Numbered from the stretch's first letter, positions 30,686-38,860 are shown. The stretch: DNA of 38,952 nucleotides from Microbacteriaceae bacterium PS02067 (GCA_029960085.1 JASCPG010000025.1:1-38952); one strand, 5' to 3'. Notes: generated from the letters alone by a model not told the origin. Made by a program: numbers and translations.

Positions 30686-32449
30686 TCAGAGGTCGTGCTC
30701 CGCGAGGAGCGCGGCACGCGCCTCGCGGCGGGCCCGCTGCTCGGCCGGGTCGGGCACGGGCACGGCCGCGATGAGGCGCTGCGTGTACGCCTGCTTCGGG
30801 GCACGGAGGATCTGACCGGTCGCACCCTGCTCGACGATCTCGCCGTGGCTCATCACGATGATGCGGTCGGCGAGCGTGTCGACGACGGCCAGGTCGTGGC
30901 TGATGAACAGGCAGGCGAATCCGAGGTCGCGCTGCAGTCGCTGCAGGAGCTCGAGCACCTTCGCCTGCACCGAGACGTCGAGCGCCGAGGTCGGCTCGTC
31001 GGCGATCAGGAGCTTCGGCTCGAGCGCGAGCGCACGGGCGATGCCGATGCGCTGCTTCTGTCCGCCGGAGAGCTCGTGCGGGTAGCGCGAGCTGTACGAG
31101 CGGGGCAGCTCGACGGCATCCAGCAGCTGCTTGACGCGGGTCTCGAGCGCGGCGCCCTTCGCCTGCTTTGCGAGCAGCAGCGGCTCGCCGATCGACTGCC
31201 CGACCGGAAGGCGCGGGTTCAGCGACGACGACGGATCCTGGAAGACGATGCCGACGTCCTTGTGCACGGTGTGCAGAAGGCGACGGTTGGCGTGCGAGAT
31301 GTCGACGCCCACGACGGACGCCTTCCCCTCGGCGATCGGGAGGAGGCCGATCGCCGCACGGCCGATCGTGGACTTGCCGGACCCGGACTCACCCACGAGC
31401 CCCGTGACCTCACCCGGGTAGATCGTGAAGTTCGCGTGCTCGACGGCGCGGAACGCGGGCACGCGCCCCTTGGACGGGTAGTCGATCGCAACGTCCTCGA
31501 ACTGCAGCACGGGCGCCCCGAGGCCCGAGCGGCGGTCGGCGTCCTCGCGCGCGGCGACCTCGGCGAGTCGGATCGTGGCGGTGTCACCGGCGAGGGCGGC
31601 GGTCGTGTCGATGACCTCACCGTCCTCCCCCGTGTCGCCGATGCGCGGCACCGCGGCGAGCAGCTGCTTCGTGTACGGGTGCTGCGGGTCGGAGAAGACG
31701 CCCTCGACGGTACCGCGCTCGACGATCTCGCCGTTGCGCATCACGATGATGTCGTCGGCGAGGTCGGCGACGACGCCCATGTCGTGGGTGATGAGGAGGA
31801 TCGCCGAGCCGAGGCGGTGCCCCAGGTCGCGCATCAGGTCGAGGATCTCGGCCTGCACCGTGACGTCGAGCGCCGTCGTCGGCTCGTCGGCGATGAGCAC
31901 CGCCGGGTCGCACGACACCGACTGCGCGATCATCGCGCGCTGGCGCTGACCGCCGGACAGCTGGTGCGGGTAGGAGTTGAACGCCTTCTCCGGGTCGGGC
32001 AGCTCGACGAGCTCGAGGAGTTCGAGTGCGCGCTTCTTCGCCTCCGCGGGGGTGATGCCGAAGTGGGTGCGCAGCGTCTCGATGATCTGGAACCCGACCG
32101 TGAAGACCGGGTTCAGCGCCGTCATCGGCTCCTGGAAGATCACGGCGACCTCGCTGCCGCGCACGCGCTGCAGCTCATCGGGCTTGAGGCCCAGGATCTC
32201 GCGCCCGGCGAGCTTCACGCTGCCGCGCACCCGCGCGGTCTTGGGAAGCAGGCCCAGCATCGCCATGGAGCTCGCGCTCTTGCCGGAGCCGGACTCGCCC
32301 ACGATCGCGAGGCACTTTCCGGCCTCGACGAAGTAGTTCAGGTCCTTCGCGGCCGGCACCCAGTAGTTGTCCACGGCGAAGTCGACGGACAGGCCGTCCA
32401 CCTCGAGCAGCGGCTGCGCCGAGTCTCGGAGTTCTGTCGGGTTGTTCAT
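30686..32449 (-). CDS. Fused double ATPase of oligopeptide/dipeptide ABC transporter (OppD-OppF type)
   Basis: 587 residues with two complete nucleotide-binding domains. Domain 1: GESGSGKS (51-58), LSGGQRQRAMIAQ, VLIADEPTTALDVTVQ. Domain 2: GESGSGKS (about 351-358), LSGGQKQRIGIARAL, LLIADEPTSALDVSVQ. Each has the C-terminal Opp extension (YTKQLLAAVP, YTQRLIAAVP). It energises peptide import with the permeases encoded at 33099-35761 and the lipoprotein at 35949. ATG 32449 is preceded by AGGA. TATTGT (32482-32477 minus) is a possible -10 of its own, since the opposite-strand PH gene separates it from the permeases. It ends before a strong terminator. Confidence 0.95.
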   Translation of the reverse strand: MNNPTELRDSAQPLLEVDGLSVDFAVDNYWVPAAKDLNYFVEAGKCLAIVGESGSGKSASSMAMLGLLPKTARVRGSVKLAGREILGLKPDELQRVRGSEVAVIFQEPMTALNPVFTVGFQIIETLRTHFGITPAEAKKRALELLELVELPDPEKAFNSYPHQLSGGQRQRAMIAQSVSCDPAVLIADEPTTALDVTVQAEILDLMRDLGHRLGSAILLITHDMGVVADLADDIIVMRNGEIVERGTVEGVFSDPQHPYTKQLLAAVPRIGDTGEDGEVIDTTAALAGDTATIRLAEVAAREDADRRSGLGAPVLQFEDVAIDYPSKGRVPAFRAVEHANFTIYPGEVTGLVGESGSGKSTIGRAAIGLLPIAEGKASVVGVDISHANRRLLHTVHKDVGIVFQDPSSSLNPRLPVGQSIGEPLLLAKQAKGAALETRVKQLLDAVELPRSYSSRYPHELSGGQKQRIGIARALALEPKLLIADEPTSALDVSVQAKVLELLQRLQRDLGFACLFISHDLAVVDTLADRIIVMSHGEIVEQGATGQILRAPKQAYTQRLIAAVPVPDPAEQRARREARAALLAEHDL

Positions 32450-32475
32450 CGATCGGTCCTGACGTGAAGAGAGGG

Positions 32476-32487
32476 GACAATAGACGG
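32476..32487. promoter_or_regulatory. Overlapping divergent -10 boxes between the ABC ATPase and PH gene
   Basis: The 7 bases 32476-32482 hold GACAAT on the plus strand (6 bases before ATG 32488) and TATTGT on the minus strand (about 27 bases before ATG 32449). Both are imperfect but the overlap is striking. Confidence 0.35.
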
Positions 32488-33093
32488 ATGCCCGCTGTCA
32501 CGCTGCCCTCGCGCTTCAACCGCATCATGGCGATCGTGCTGGGGGTGCTGAGCATCCTGGCGGTGGTCGCGGCGGCGACCTCGGGTGATCTGCGGCTGCT
32601 GCCGGCGTACCCGGGCGCGGCACTGCTGGCGTTCGTCGCCTGGGCCGCGCTGTGGCGTCCGTACGTCCGCATCGACGGGGAGGGTGTCACCCTCCGGAAC
32701 GTGACGCACAGCGTCCTCGTACCGTGGGCCGCGCTGATCCAGGTCGAGACGCGCTACGCGCTCACCCTGCGCACGCCGCGCCACGCCTTCGCCGCGTGGG
32801 CGGCGCCCGCCCCGGGCTTCCTCACGGCGCTGCGCGCGCGCCGACGCGACGGAAACCGCGAGGCGCAGGCCGCCGGCGATTCCCGACTGCGCGTCGGAGA
32901 TCTCATCGGCACCGAATCCGGCGACGCGGCGCTCATCGTGCGCGAGCGCTGGCGTGCGCTCGTCGAGTCCGGCGGTGTGCTGGGCGGAACCGCCGACGAC
33001 ATCACCGTCCGTCGTCGGTGGGACACCGTCGTGATCGGCGGACTGCTGGCCCTCACGGCACTCACCGTGTGGGCGCTGGTCGCGACGAGCTGA
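32488..33093 (+). CDS. Bacterial PH-domain membrane protein
   Basis: 201 residues. Two hydrophobic helices at the N-terminus (about 10-28 and 35-52, with IMAIVLGVLSILAVVAAA and GAALLAFVAWAALW) precede a beta-rich PH-like domain (YVRIDGEGVTLRNVTHSVLVPWAALIQVE). A final helix lies at the C-terminus (about 180-199, VVIGGLLALTALTVWALVA). The role is unknown. It is the only plus-strand gene inside the transporter cluster. ATG 32488 is supported by GACAAT 6 bases upstream, a variant of the leaderless spacing, and by GAGAGGGG a little further. An in-frame GTG at 32464 is the alternative start. It ends 5 bases before the permease stop. Confidence 0.75.
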   Translation: MPAVTLPSRFNRIMAIVLGVLSILAVVAAATSGDLRLLPAYPGAALLAFVAWAALWRPYVRIDGEGVTLRNVTHSVLVPWAALIQVETRYALTLRTPRHAFAAWAAPAPGFLTALRARRRDGNREAQAAGDSRLRVGDLIGTESGDAALIVRERWRALVESGGVLGGTADDITVRRRWDTVVIGGLLALTALTVWALVATS

Positions 33094-33098
33094 GCTCG

Positions 33099-34229
33099 TC
33101 ATCGGCCGGGCTCCGACTCTGGCCGCGGCTCGTCGCCGCTCACCTCCGAGACCGTGCCGTCGCGCTCGGAGAACGGCTCCTCGGGAACGTCGACCGTCAC
33201 CTCGGAGGACCCGACGACCGCGGCATCCGCCGGCAGTTCCTTGACGCGCCGGAAGATGACGCGCTTCTGCCGCGGGTCGAACGCGTCGCGCAGGCCGTCA
33301 CCGATGAAATTGACGAGGAGGGACAGGCCCACGATGAACACGGCCGGCCACCAGAACAGCCACGGGCGGGTCTGGAAGGCGGACTCGTTCGCGCTGATGA
33401 GGAGCCCCAGCGACACCTCGGGCGACTTCACGCCGAAGCCGAGGAACGACAGCGACGTCTCGAGGATGATCGCCGCGGCGATCAGCAGCGTGGTCGAGAC
33501 GATCACGACGCCCATCGCGTTCGGGAGGATGTGCTTGAAGATGATCCGGAGGTCGGATGCCCCCGCGACACGCGCCGCGTCGACGAACTCCCGCTCGCGC
33601 AGCGACAGGAACTCCGCACGCACGAGACGCGCGATACCCGTCCAGACCACGAGACCGAGGAACAGCGCGAGAGTCAGCGGTCCGAGGCCACCGACGGCCG
33701 TACCGACGACGGCACCGATGACGATGACGGGGATGACGATGACGATGTCCGTGATGCGCATCAGCACGGCATCCACCCAGCCGCGGTAGTAGCCCGCGAT
33801 CGCGCCGATGACGACGCCCACGAACGCGCCCGTGAGGCCGATGATGAACATGACGTACGACGTGTTGACGATGCCGCGCATCACCATCGCGAAGTAGTCC
33901 TTGCCGGGGGTGTTCTGCCCGAACGGGTGCTCACCGAGCGAGAAGGGCCAAAGCGTCAGAGTCGGCTTGCCGCCGTTGTGGATCGGGTAGAGGCTCGCGT
34001 AGTCCTTCGACCACCAGCCCGGGATGCCGAATGCGCCGCTCGCGCTGATCGCGAAGATCACGACGGCGAGGAACAGCACGATGCTGACGAGAGCGGGCTT
34101 GTGCGCGAGGAAGCGGCGCAGCACCAGGCGGCCCTGGCTGACGCCCTTCTCCTCACTCGTGAGAACGGCGGGACCGCCGGCCTCCGGCGCCGCGGGAGGC
34201 TGCTGCTCGTTGATGGGAACCGACATCAC
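33099..34229 (-). CDS. Oligopeptide/dipeptide ABC transporter permease (OppC type)
   Basis: 376 residues. An N-terminal cytosolic segment, one membrane helix (about 38-58) and the OppC extracellular region precede the permease core with about five helices. The EAA cytoplasmic loop GASDLRIIFKHILPN (about 203) contacts the ATPase. The last roughly 55 residues after FDPRQKR are an acidic, Pro/Glu-rich tail that is longer than usual. It forms the channel with the OppB-type permease. The start is either GTG 34229 (GTGA overlap with the upstream stop) or ATG 34226 (TGATG). Both give the same protein but for one residue. Confidence 0.93.
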   Translation of the reverse strand: MMSVPINEQQPPAAPEAGGPAVLTSEEKGVSQGRLVLRRFLAHKPALVSIVLFLAVVIFAISASGAFGIPGWWSKDYASLYPIHNGGKPTLTLWPFSLGEHPFGQNTPGKDYFAMVMRGIVNTSYVMFIIGLTGAFVGVVIGAIAGYYRGWVDAVLMRITDIVIVIPVIVIGAVVGTAVGGLGPLTLALFLGLVVWTGIARLVRAEFLSLREREFVDAARVAGASDLRIIFKHILPNAMGVVIVSTTLLIAAAIILETSLSFLGFGVKSPEVSLGLLISANESAFQTRPWLFWWPAVFIVGLSLLVNFIGDGLRDAFDPRQKRVIFRRVKELPADAAVVGSSEVTVDVPEEPFSERDGTVSEVSGDEPRPESEPGR

Positions 34230-35761
34230 TTGGCCCTCACTCTCGGGTCAAGCGCCGAGTAACTGAGATCGGCGAGGAAGTTGAACGTGATCGCGAAGAT
34301 GGCGACGATGAGGAAGTACGCCATCACGGGGTTCGGATCTCCCGCATTCAGCCCCTGCGAGAACAGGGTTCCCATTCCCGAGAAGGCGAAGATCCGCTCC
34401 GTGATGATCGCGCCACCGATGAGACCACCCACGTCGGCGGCCACGATCGTCGTGATCGGGATCAGGGAGTTCCGGAACGCGTGCCGGCCGACGACGATGC
34501 GCTCGGGAAGACCCTTCGCCCGCGCCGTGCGGATGAAGTCCTGGTTCAGCGTCTCCAGCATGCCGCCGCGCGCATACCGCGTGTATCCGGCGAACGAGAT
34601 GAGCATGAGGCTGATCGTGGGCAGCAGCAGGTGCGTGAAGCTGTCGATGCTCGTGATCCAGAAGTCGCCCTGGAGGTTGGGCGTGGAAGAGCCGACCGTC
34701 GCGATGGGGCGTCCCTTGACCCGCGGGTTCGTCAGGTACGCGTTCCAGTTGCGCAGGAACTGCTCGAGCACGATGACGCCCATGGACAGGAAGCCCGCGA
34801 GAGCGCCGATGCGCATCGCCTCGCCCCGGTCGTGCTCACCGAAGAACCAGCCGGCCGCGAGGCCGACGGCGATCGCGAGCGCGAACATCAGCACGACCCC
34901 CCACAGGCCGAGGCCTGCGAGCACCGGCTGGAGGACGAAGTAGCCGATCACCATGACGATCGCGACGCTGCCGGCTGTCCGCCAGGCGTAGCGCGCCTGG
35001 GGCCCGGCGATGATGAGCACCATCGCGGCCGACAGGGCGATGATCAGGAGCGGGCCGACGACGGGGCCGAGGCTCGGATCGAGGAACCACTCGGTGACCG
35101 AGAAGAAGTAGAACATGGCGCCGGTGACGACGAGCGACACACCGGCGACGGCGAGCCGACGCTTTCGCGGCCCCCCGATCAGCGCCTGCCACAGTCCCGC
35201 TGAGAGGAGGGAGACGATGATGATCGTCGCCCAGTTGAAGACGGGGTCCTTCAGCCAGTTGTTGAAGCCGAGCGCGACGTAGACCTTCAGCAGGACACCC
35301 ATCACGAACGAGGGCAGCGAGTAGAAGAAGAAGCTCGCGAAGGTGAAGGTGTAGTCGACCGCGCTGTACTGACGAAGCGCCGACACGATGCCGACGAGGA
35401 TGCCGAGGACGATGGCGAGGACCGTCGAGGCGGTGACCAGCTGCAGCGTCGATCCCATGGCGCGGCCGAGGAGGATGTCGACGGGCTGGTTCTGGATGGT
35501 GACGCCGAGGTTGCACCCGAGACCGGGGACGACGCATCGCGCGGCACCGACGACCCAGTTGAACCAGCGCACGGGGATCGGCTGATTGAGGTTGAGCCAG
35601 GCGATCCGCTGGGCGATCAGCTGATCCTTGTTCGGGCTGTTGGACGCGTAGAGCTCCTGGAGCGGGTCGCGGGACCAGGCCACCAGGACGTACATGAGGA
35701 ACGACGCCGCGATGAGGATCAGCACTGACACACCGATGCGCCGAAGGACATACGAGAGCAA
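34226..35761 (-). CDS. Oligopeptide/dipeptide ABC transporter permease (OppB type) with large insertion
   Basis: 511 residues, far longer than the 310-340 usual for OppB/DppB. The N-terminus LSYVLRRIGVSVLILIAASF and the EAA loop GLPERIVVGRHAFRNSLIP (about 428-446) are canonical. Between the third helix (about 163-185) and the EAA region there is an extra block of roughly 170 residues (about 190-360) with five or so further hydrophobic stretches. The most upstream frame opens at a TTG at 35797. I choose TTG 35761 instead, because it gives the normal OppB N-terminus, and a Shine-Dalgarno AAAGGGG lies 10 bases upstream. TACGTT (35801-35796 minus) is a possible -10. The stop is coupled to OppC. 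Confidence 0.88.
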   Translation of the reverse strand: MLSYVLRRIGVSVLILIAASFLMYVLVAWSRDPLQELYASNSPNKDQLIAQRIAWLNLNQPIPVRWFNWVVGAARCVVPGLGCNLGVTIQNQPVDILLGRAMGSTLQLVTASTVLAIVLGILVGIVSALRQYSAVDYTFTFASFFFYSLPSFVMGVLLKVYVALGFNNWLKDPVFNWATIIIVSLLSAGLWQALIGGPRKRRLAVAGVSLVVTGAMFYFFSVTEWFLDPSLGPVVGPLLIIALSAAMVLIIAGPQARYAWRTAGSVAIVMVIGYFVLQPVLAGLGLWGVVLMFALAIAVGLAAGWFFGEHDRGEAMRIGALAGFLSMGVIVLEQFLRNWNAYLTNPRVKGRPIATVGSSTPNLQGDFWITSIDSFTHLLLPTISLMLISFAGYTRYARGGMLETLNQDFIRTARAKGLPERIVVGRHAFRNSLIPITTIVAADVGGLIGGAIITERIFAFSGMGTLFSQGLNAGDPNPVMAYFLIVAIFAITFNFLADLSYSALDPRVRAK

Positions 35762-35888
35762 GGGAACGGTGCCCCTTTCACAAGATCGAGAAAACAACGT
35801 AGCTGCGGGCAGCGGAGCCGGTCGGGCCCGCTGACCTGTCTACGTTACCCCGCCCGGTTCGGCGGGATGGATTGTCATGCAAGCGGAA

Positions 35889-35918
35889 GGGGCGGTGGAC
35901 CCGAAGGTCCACCGCCCC
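35889..35918 (-). terminator. 13-bp UUCG hairpin between binding protein and permease genes
   Basis: GGGGCGGTGGACC (35889-35901) pairs perfectly with 35906-35918 around CGAA. On the minus strand the loop is TTCG closed by C-G. It follows the binding-protein stop by 30 bases. A partial terminator or 3'-stabilising structure here would keep binding-protein mRNA more abundant than permease mRNA. Confidence 0.8.
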
Positions 35919-35948
35919 CGCACTTCGAGAATCGTCAGTCTCGGAGGA

Positions 35949-37730
35949 TTACTCCGAAACCTGCCACTCCCAGAAGTTCCAGATCGGGCCGGTCTGGTTG
36001 CCCATGTAGGTGATCCCGCTCAGGCGGTCGGCGTAGGCGTCCACACCCGGGCTCTGGAACAGGGGCAGACCATAGGCGTCCTTGAAGAGCTCCGTGTCGG
36101 CCTCGATCGTCAGCTTGTCGATCTTGTCCGTGTCAAGGGTGACCGGGATCTCCTTGGCGATCTTGTCGACGGTGTCGTTCTTGTACTTGTTGAAGTTCGA
36201 TCCACCGAAGGAGGCGAAGATCTGCGGGATGGTGCCGTTGCCGACACCGGGGCTGATCCAGCCGAAGATGACGGCGTCGTACTCGTCGGAGCCGAGCTTC
36301 GCGCTCCACTTGTCGCTACCGGCATCCACCACGTTGAAGCCGGCCTTCGCAGCCGAAGCCTGGATGGCCTCGAACGACGCGACGCGGTTCGGGTTGTTGA
36401 TGTTGTACATCAGTCGCACGGTCGGGGTGGCGCCGGCGAGCAGCTTCTTGGCACCCTCGATGTCGACGTCGGCGTACGCGTCCGAGCCGTTGGCCTTGAC
36501 CGCATCCTTGTAGGCGGCCTGCGCCGGGATGAACAGCTGCGAGTCGAGCGGCGTGGCATCCGGGACGACCGGCTTGATCAGCGTGTCGACGATCTGCTTG
36601 CGCGGGATCGTCTTCAGGAACGCCTCGCGCACGTTCTTGTCGGCGAACACGCCGGCGAAGGTGAGGTCGAGGTGGTCGTACAGCAGCTGGTTACCCTGCT
36701 CGATCTCGACGTTCGGCAGCGCCTTCAGCGACTCGAGCGTGTCACCGGTGACCTGCGGGACGATGAGGTCGACCTCGCCGTTCTGAAGAGCCGTCACCTG
36801 TGCCTGCGAGTCACCGATGAAGCGGATGACGAGCGTGGAGAACTTGGGCTTGAGGTCACCCGTGTACTTGTCGTTGAGCTTCAGCGTCATGGACTGCGTG
36901 GGCTCCCACGAGTCGATGACCCACGGGCCGCTCGAGAGGTACAGCGACTTGTCGGTCGGGAGCGACGTCATGTCGAAGCCCGTGTTCCAGAAGTCCGCCG
37001 CCTTCTTGATGGTCTCGTTCGGGGCGGCCGGCTTGGCCGCGTCGCCGCGGGGCTGGTCGAGGATCGCCTTGACGAGCGCGTCCTTGTCGACGCCGGCCTT
37101 CTCGGCGACGACGTGCACAGGCTGGTCGATCAGGCCGACGATGTTCCAGTCGACGAAGGGGGTGTCGTACTTGAGCGTCAGCGAGAGCTTGTCGTCGGAG
37201 ACGTTCGAGATCGTCGAGGTCTTGACGCCCTCCGTGGAGCCGGCGTACTGGAAGTACTGCGTGCCGGAGGTGACGTCGCCCGACTCGGGGTCGAGCGTCG
37301 CGTCGTCGAGCGCGCCGGAGGTCGCGGCCCAGCCGAAGATCAGGTCGTCGGTCGTGATGGGCTCGCCGTCGGACCACTGCAGGCCCTTGTTGAGCGTGTA
37401 GGTGACCTCGAGCGGGTCTTCGTTGGTGACCTCGTAGGTGCCGAACGACTTGTCGGGAACGACCTCGTACTTGTCGTTGACGTAGTAGAAGCCGGCGCGG
37501 GTCAGGTAGTTGACCTTGCCGTTGATGTCGAGGTTGCCGTTCGCGCTGGCGCTGTTGACGCTCGTGAACTCGTTGATTTCGGCGATCGTGACGGTCGCGT
37601 CGGTGACGGGGGCGTCCGACGTCGGACCGCCGGTGCCGCCCGGGGCCGAGCATGCCGAGAGAGCGATGGCGCTGACGACCAGCCCCGCTCCCGCGACGAG
37701 GGCGCGCTTGCGCCATGTCTGTGCAGACAC
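35949..37730 (-). CDS. ABC transporter substrate-binding lipoprotein, peptide family 5
   Basis: 593 residues. The N-terminus is a lipoprotein signal peptide: RKR, hydrophobic ALVAGAGLVVSAIAL, then lipobox LSAC with Cys 27 as the lipid anchor. The mature part has the family 5 peptide-binding fold (QWSDGEPITTDDLIFGWAA about 120-140, NVREAFLKTIPRKQIV about 355). It binds peptides or a related solute outside the cell and passes them to the permeases. GTG 37730 is chosen, with AGGAGG 6 bases upstream; an ATG a few codons on is out of frame. It heads the transporter cluster and is followed by a UUCG hairpin. Confidence 0.95.
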   Translation of the reverse strand: MSAQTWRKRALVAGAGLVVSAIALSACSAPGGTGGPTSDAPVTDATVTIAEINEFTSVNSASANGNLDINGKVNYLTRAGFYYVNDKYEVVPDKSFGTYEVTNEDPLEVTYTLNKGLQWSDGEPITTDDLIFGWAATSGALDDATLDPESGDVTSGTQYFQYAGSTEGVKTSTISNVSDDKLSLTLKYDTPFVDWNIVGLIDQPVHVVAEKAGVDKDALVKAILDQPRGDAAKPAAPNETIKKAADFWNTGFDMTSLPTDKSLYLSSGPWVIDSWEPTQSMTLKLNDKYTGDLKPKFSTLVIRFIGDSQAQVTALQNGEVDLIVPQVTGDTLESLKALPNVEIEQGNQLLYDHLDLTFAGVFADKNVREAFLKTIPRKQIVDTLIKPVVPDATPLDSQLFIPAQAAYKDAVKANGSDAYADVDIEGAKKLLAGATPTVRLMYNINNPNRVASFEAIQASAAKAGFNVVDAGSDKWSAKLGSDEYDAVIFGWISPGVGNGTIPQIFASFGGSNFNKYKNDTVDKIAKEIPVTLDTDKIDKLTIEADTELFKDAYGLPLFQSPGVDAYADRLSGITYMGNQTGPIWNFWEWQVSE

Positions 37731-37900
37731 TGTTTTCCTCCTGTGCAGGGATCAGATGCGGAACGCGCTGACGGACGAGGCCGTCAGTGAGCCCGCGGAT
37801 ACCCGCAACCCTAAATACGTGGGGGCCCCCGATCCAAACCACTCGACAAAACGTTACATACCCTTAACTCAATCTGAACGGCATGTGGCAATCTGACCAG
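37731..37900. promoter_or_regulatory. AT-rich divergent promoter region of the binding-protein and CPBP genes
   Basis: Bases about 37801-37880 are markedly AT-richer than the surrounding DNA. GGGGGCCCCC (37821-37830) is a perfect palindrome. Candidate -10 boxes for the minus gene are TATTTA at about 37811-37817 and TAACGT at about 37851-37856. For the plus gene, CAATCT (37889-37894) lies 6 bases before ATG 37901. The region probably holds the transporter control site, but no regulator can be named. Confidence 0.4.
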
Positions 37901-38692
37901 ATGAGCGTTCTTCCGACCGCCGAATCGCCCAGTACCGCGGGCGGGCGCGCGCGATTGTGGTGGGAGATCGCGATCGTCCTCGCGTTGTCCGTCGGCCGGT
38001 CCGCGGCGTACTCGGTGCTGTCCCTGGTTCAGGCGCTGACGCAAACCGAATCACTCGGCGACCAGTCGACGTCTCTCAACCCGGGCGCCAACGCGCAGCA
38101 GTTCTGGGACGTGCTGTACCAGTTCGTCGGCCAGTTCTTCGCCCTCGCCCCGATCGCCCTCGCCGTGTACCTGCTGTGGGAGCCGGGCCGTTCCGCGTTC
38201 CGCCGGATCGGCCTCGACTTCCGCGTGTTCGGGCGCGATGTCGGCACAGGCATCCTGTTGGTGCTCGTCATCGGCGTCCCCGGCCTCGGACTCTACGCCG
38301 CGGGGCGCGCGCTCGGGATCACCGTGCAGGTGGATGCCTCGCCGGTCGACTCCTCGTGGTGGACGATCCCGTTGCTGGTGATCGCCGCCGTGCGGGCGGG
38401 GCTCACGGAGGAGGTCATCTTCATCGGGTACCTCTTCGACAGGTTGACCCGGCTCGGATGGGGCACGTGGACGATCATCCTCTCGACCGCCGCCCTGCGC
38501 GGTGCGTACCACGCCTACCAGGGGTTCGGCCCGATCGTCGGAAACGTCGCGATGGGCGTCGTCTTCGGCTGGGTCTACGCCCGCTGGGGCCGCGTGATGC
38601 CGCTCGTGATCGCCCACACCCTGATCGATGTGATCGCCTTCGTCGGCTACCCCCTCGCCGCCGCCTGGTGGCCCGGCCTGTTCGCGCGCTGA
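37901..38692 (+). CDS. CPBP family intramembrane glutamic endopeptidase-like protein
   Basis: 263 residues with about six to eight hydrophobic helices. Motif 1 is EEVIFIGYL at 170-178: the two catalytic-site Glu residues are present, but the Arg of the canonical EExxFRG is replaced by Ile. Motif 2 (YHAYQG, about 208) and motif 3 (AHTLIDVIAF, about 243-252) carry the conserved His residues. Members of this family (related to CAAX prenyl protease 2/Abi) are membrane proteases or scaffolds. The missing Arg leaves activity open, although actinobacterial members often differ here. ATG 37901 is chosen, and an in-frame start 18 bases upstream has no better support. Confidence 0.85.
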   Translation: MSVLPTAESPSTAGGRARLWWEIAIVLALSVGRSAAYSVLSLVQALTQTESLGDQSTSLNPGANAQQFWDVLYQFVGQFFALAPIALAVYLLWEPGRSAFRRIGLDFRVFGRDVGTGILLVLVIGVPGLGLYAAGRALGITVQVDASPVDSSWWTIPLLVIAAVRAGLTEEVIFIGYLFDRLTRLGWGTWTIILSTAALRGAYHAYQGFGPIVGNVAMGVVFGWVYARWGRVMPLVIAHTLIDVIAFVGYPLAAAWWPGLFAR

Positions 38693-38760
38693 CCCCGCCG
38701 GTCGGCACGGGGTGCGCCCTCGCGCCGGGGTGCTCTCCCCGTCGAGTGCGCCCTCTCCCA

Positions 38761-38820
38761 CCGAGACGCAACCTGCCGCCCGAGACGCCGGTGATTCTCG
38801 GGCGGGGAGTTGCGTCTCGG
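38761..38820. repeat. 60-base two-tier inverted repeat
   Basis: CCGAGACGCAAC (38761-38772) pairs with GTTGCGTCTCGG (38809-38820), and inside it CCGCCCGAGA (38776-38785) pairs with TCTCGGGCGG (38796-38805), around a 3-by-3 internal loop and a 10-base end loop. The size and symmetry suggest a REP-like dispersed element or a very strong terminator. Confidence 0.75.
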
Positions 38821-38824
38821 CGGG

Positions 38825-38860
38825 CGGGCACGGGCGGCGGGGCGGGCACGGGCGGCGGGG
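38825..38860. repeat. Exact 18-base tandem duplication, G-rich
   Basis: CGGGCACGGGCGGCGGGG occurs twice in a row (38825-38842, 38843-38860), with a partial third copy after. Runs of three or four G on one strand give G-quadruplex potential. Confidence 0.7.

Noticed and set aside
35877..37790. 637-codon plus-strand open frame opposite the substrate-binding lipoprotein
   Set aside because: It is a shadow of the lipoprotein gene, with long low-complexity Val/Arg/Asp runs, no motif, and a conflict with a clear lipobox protein on the minus strand.
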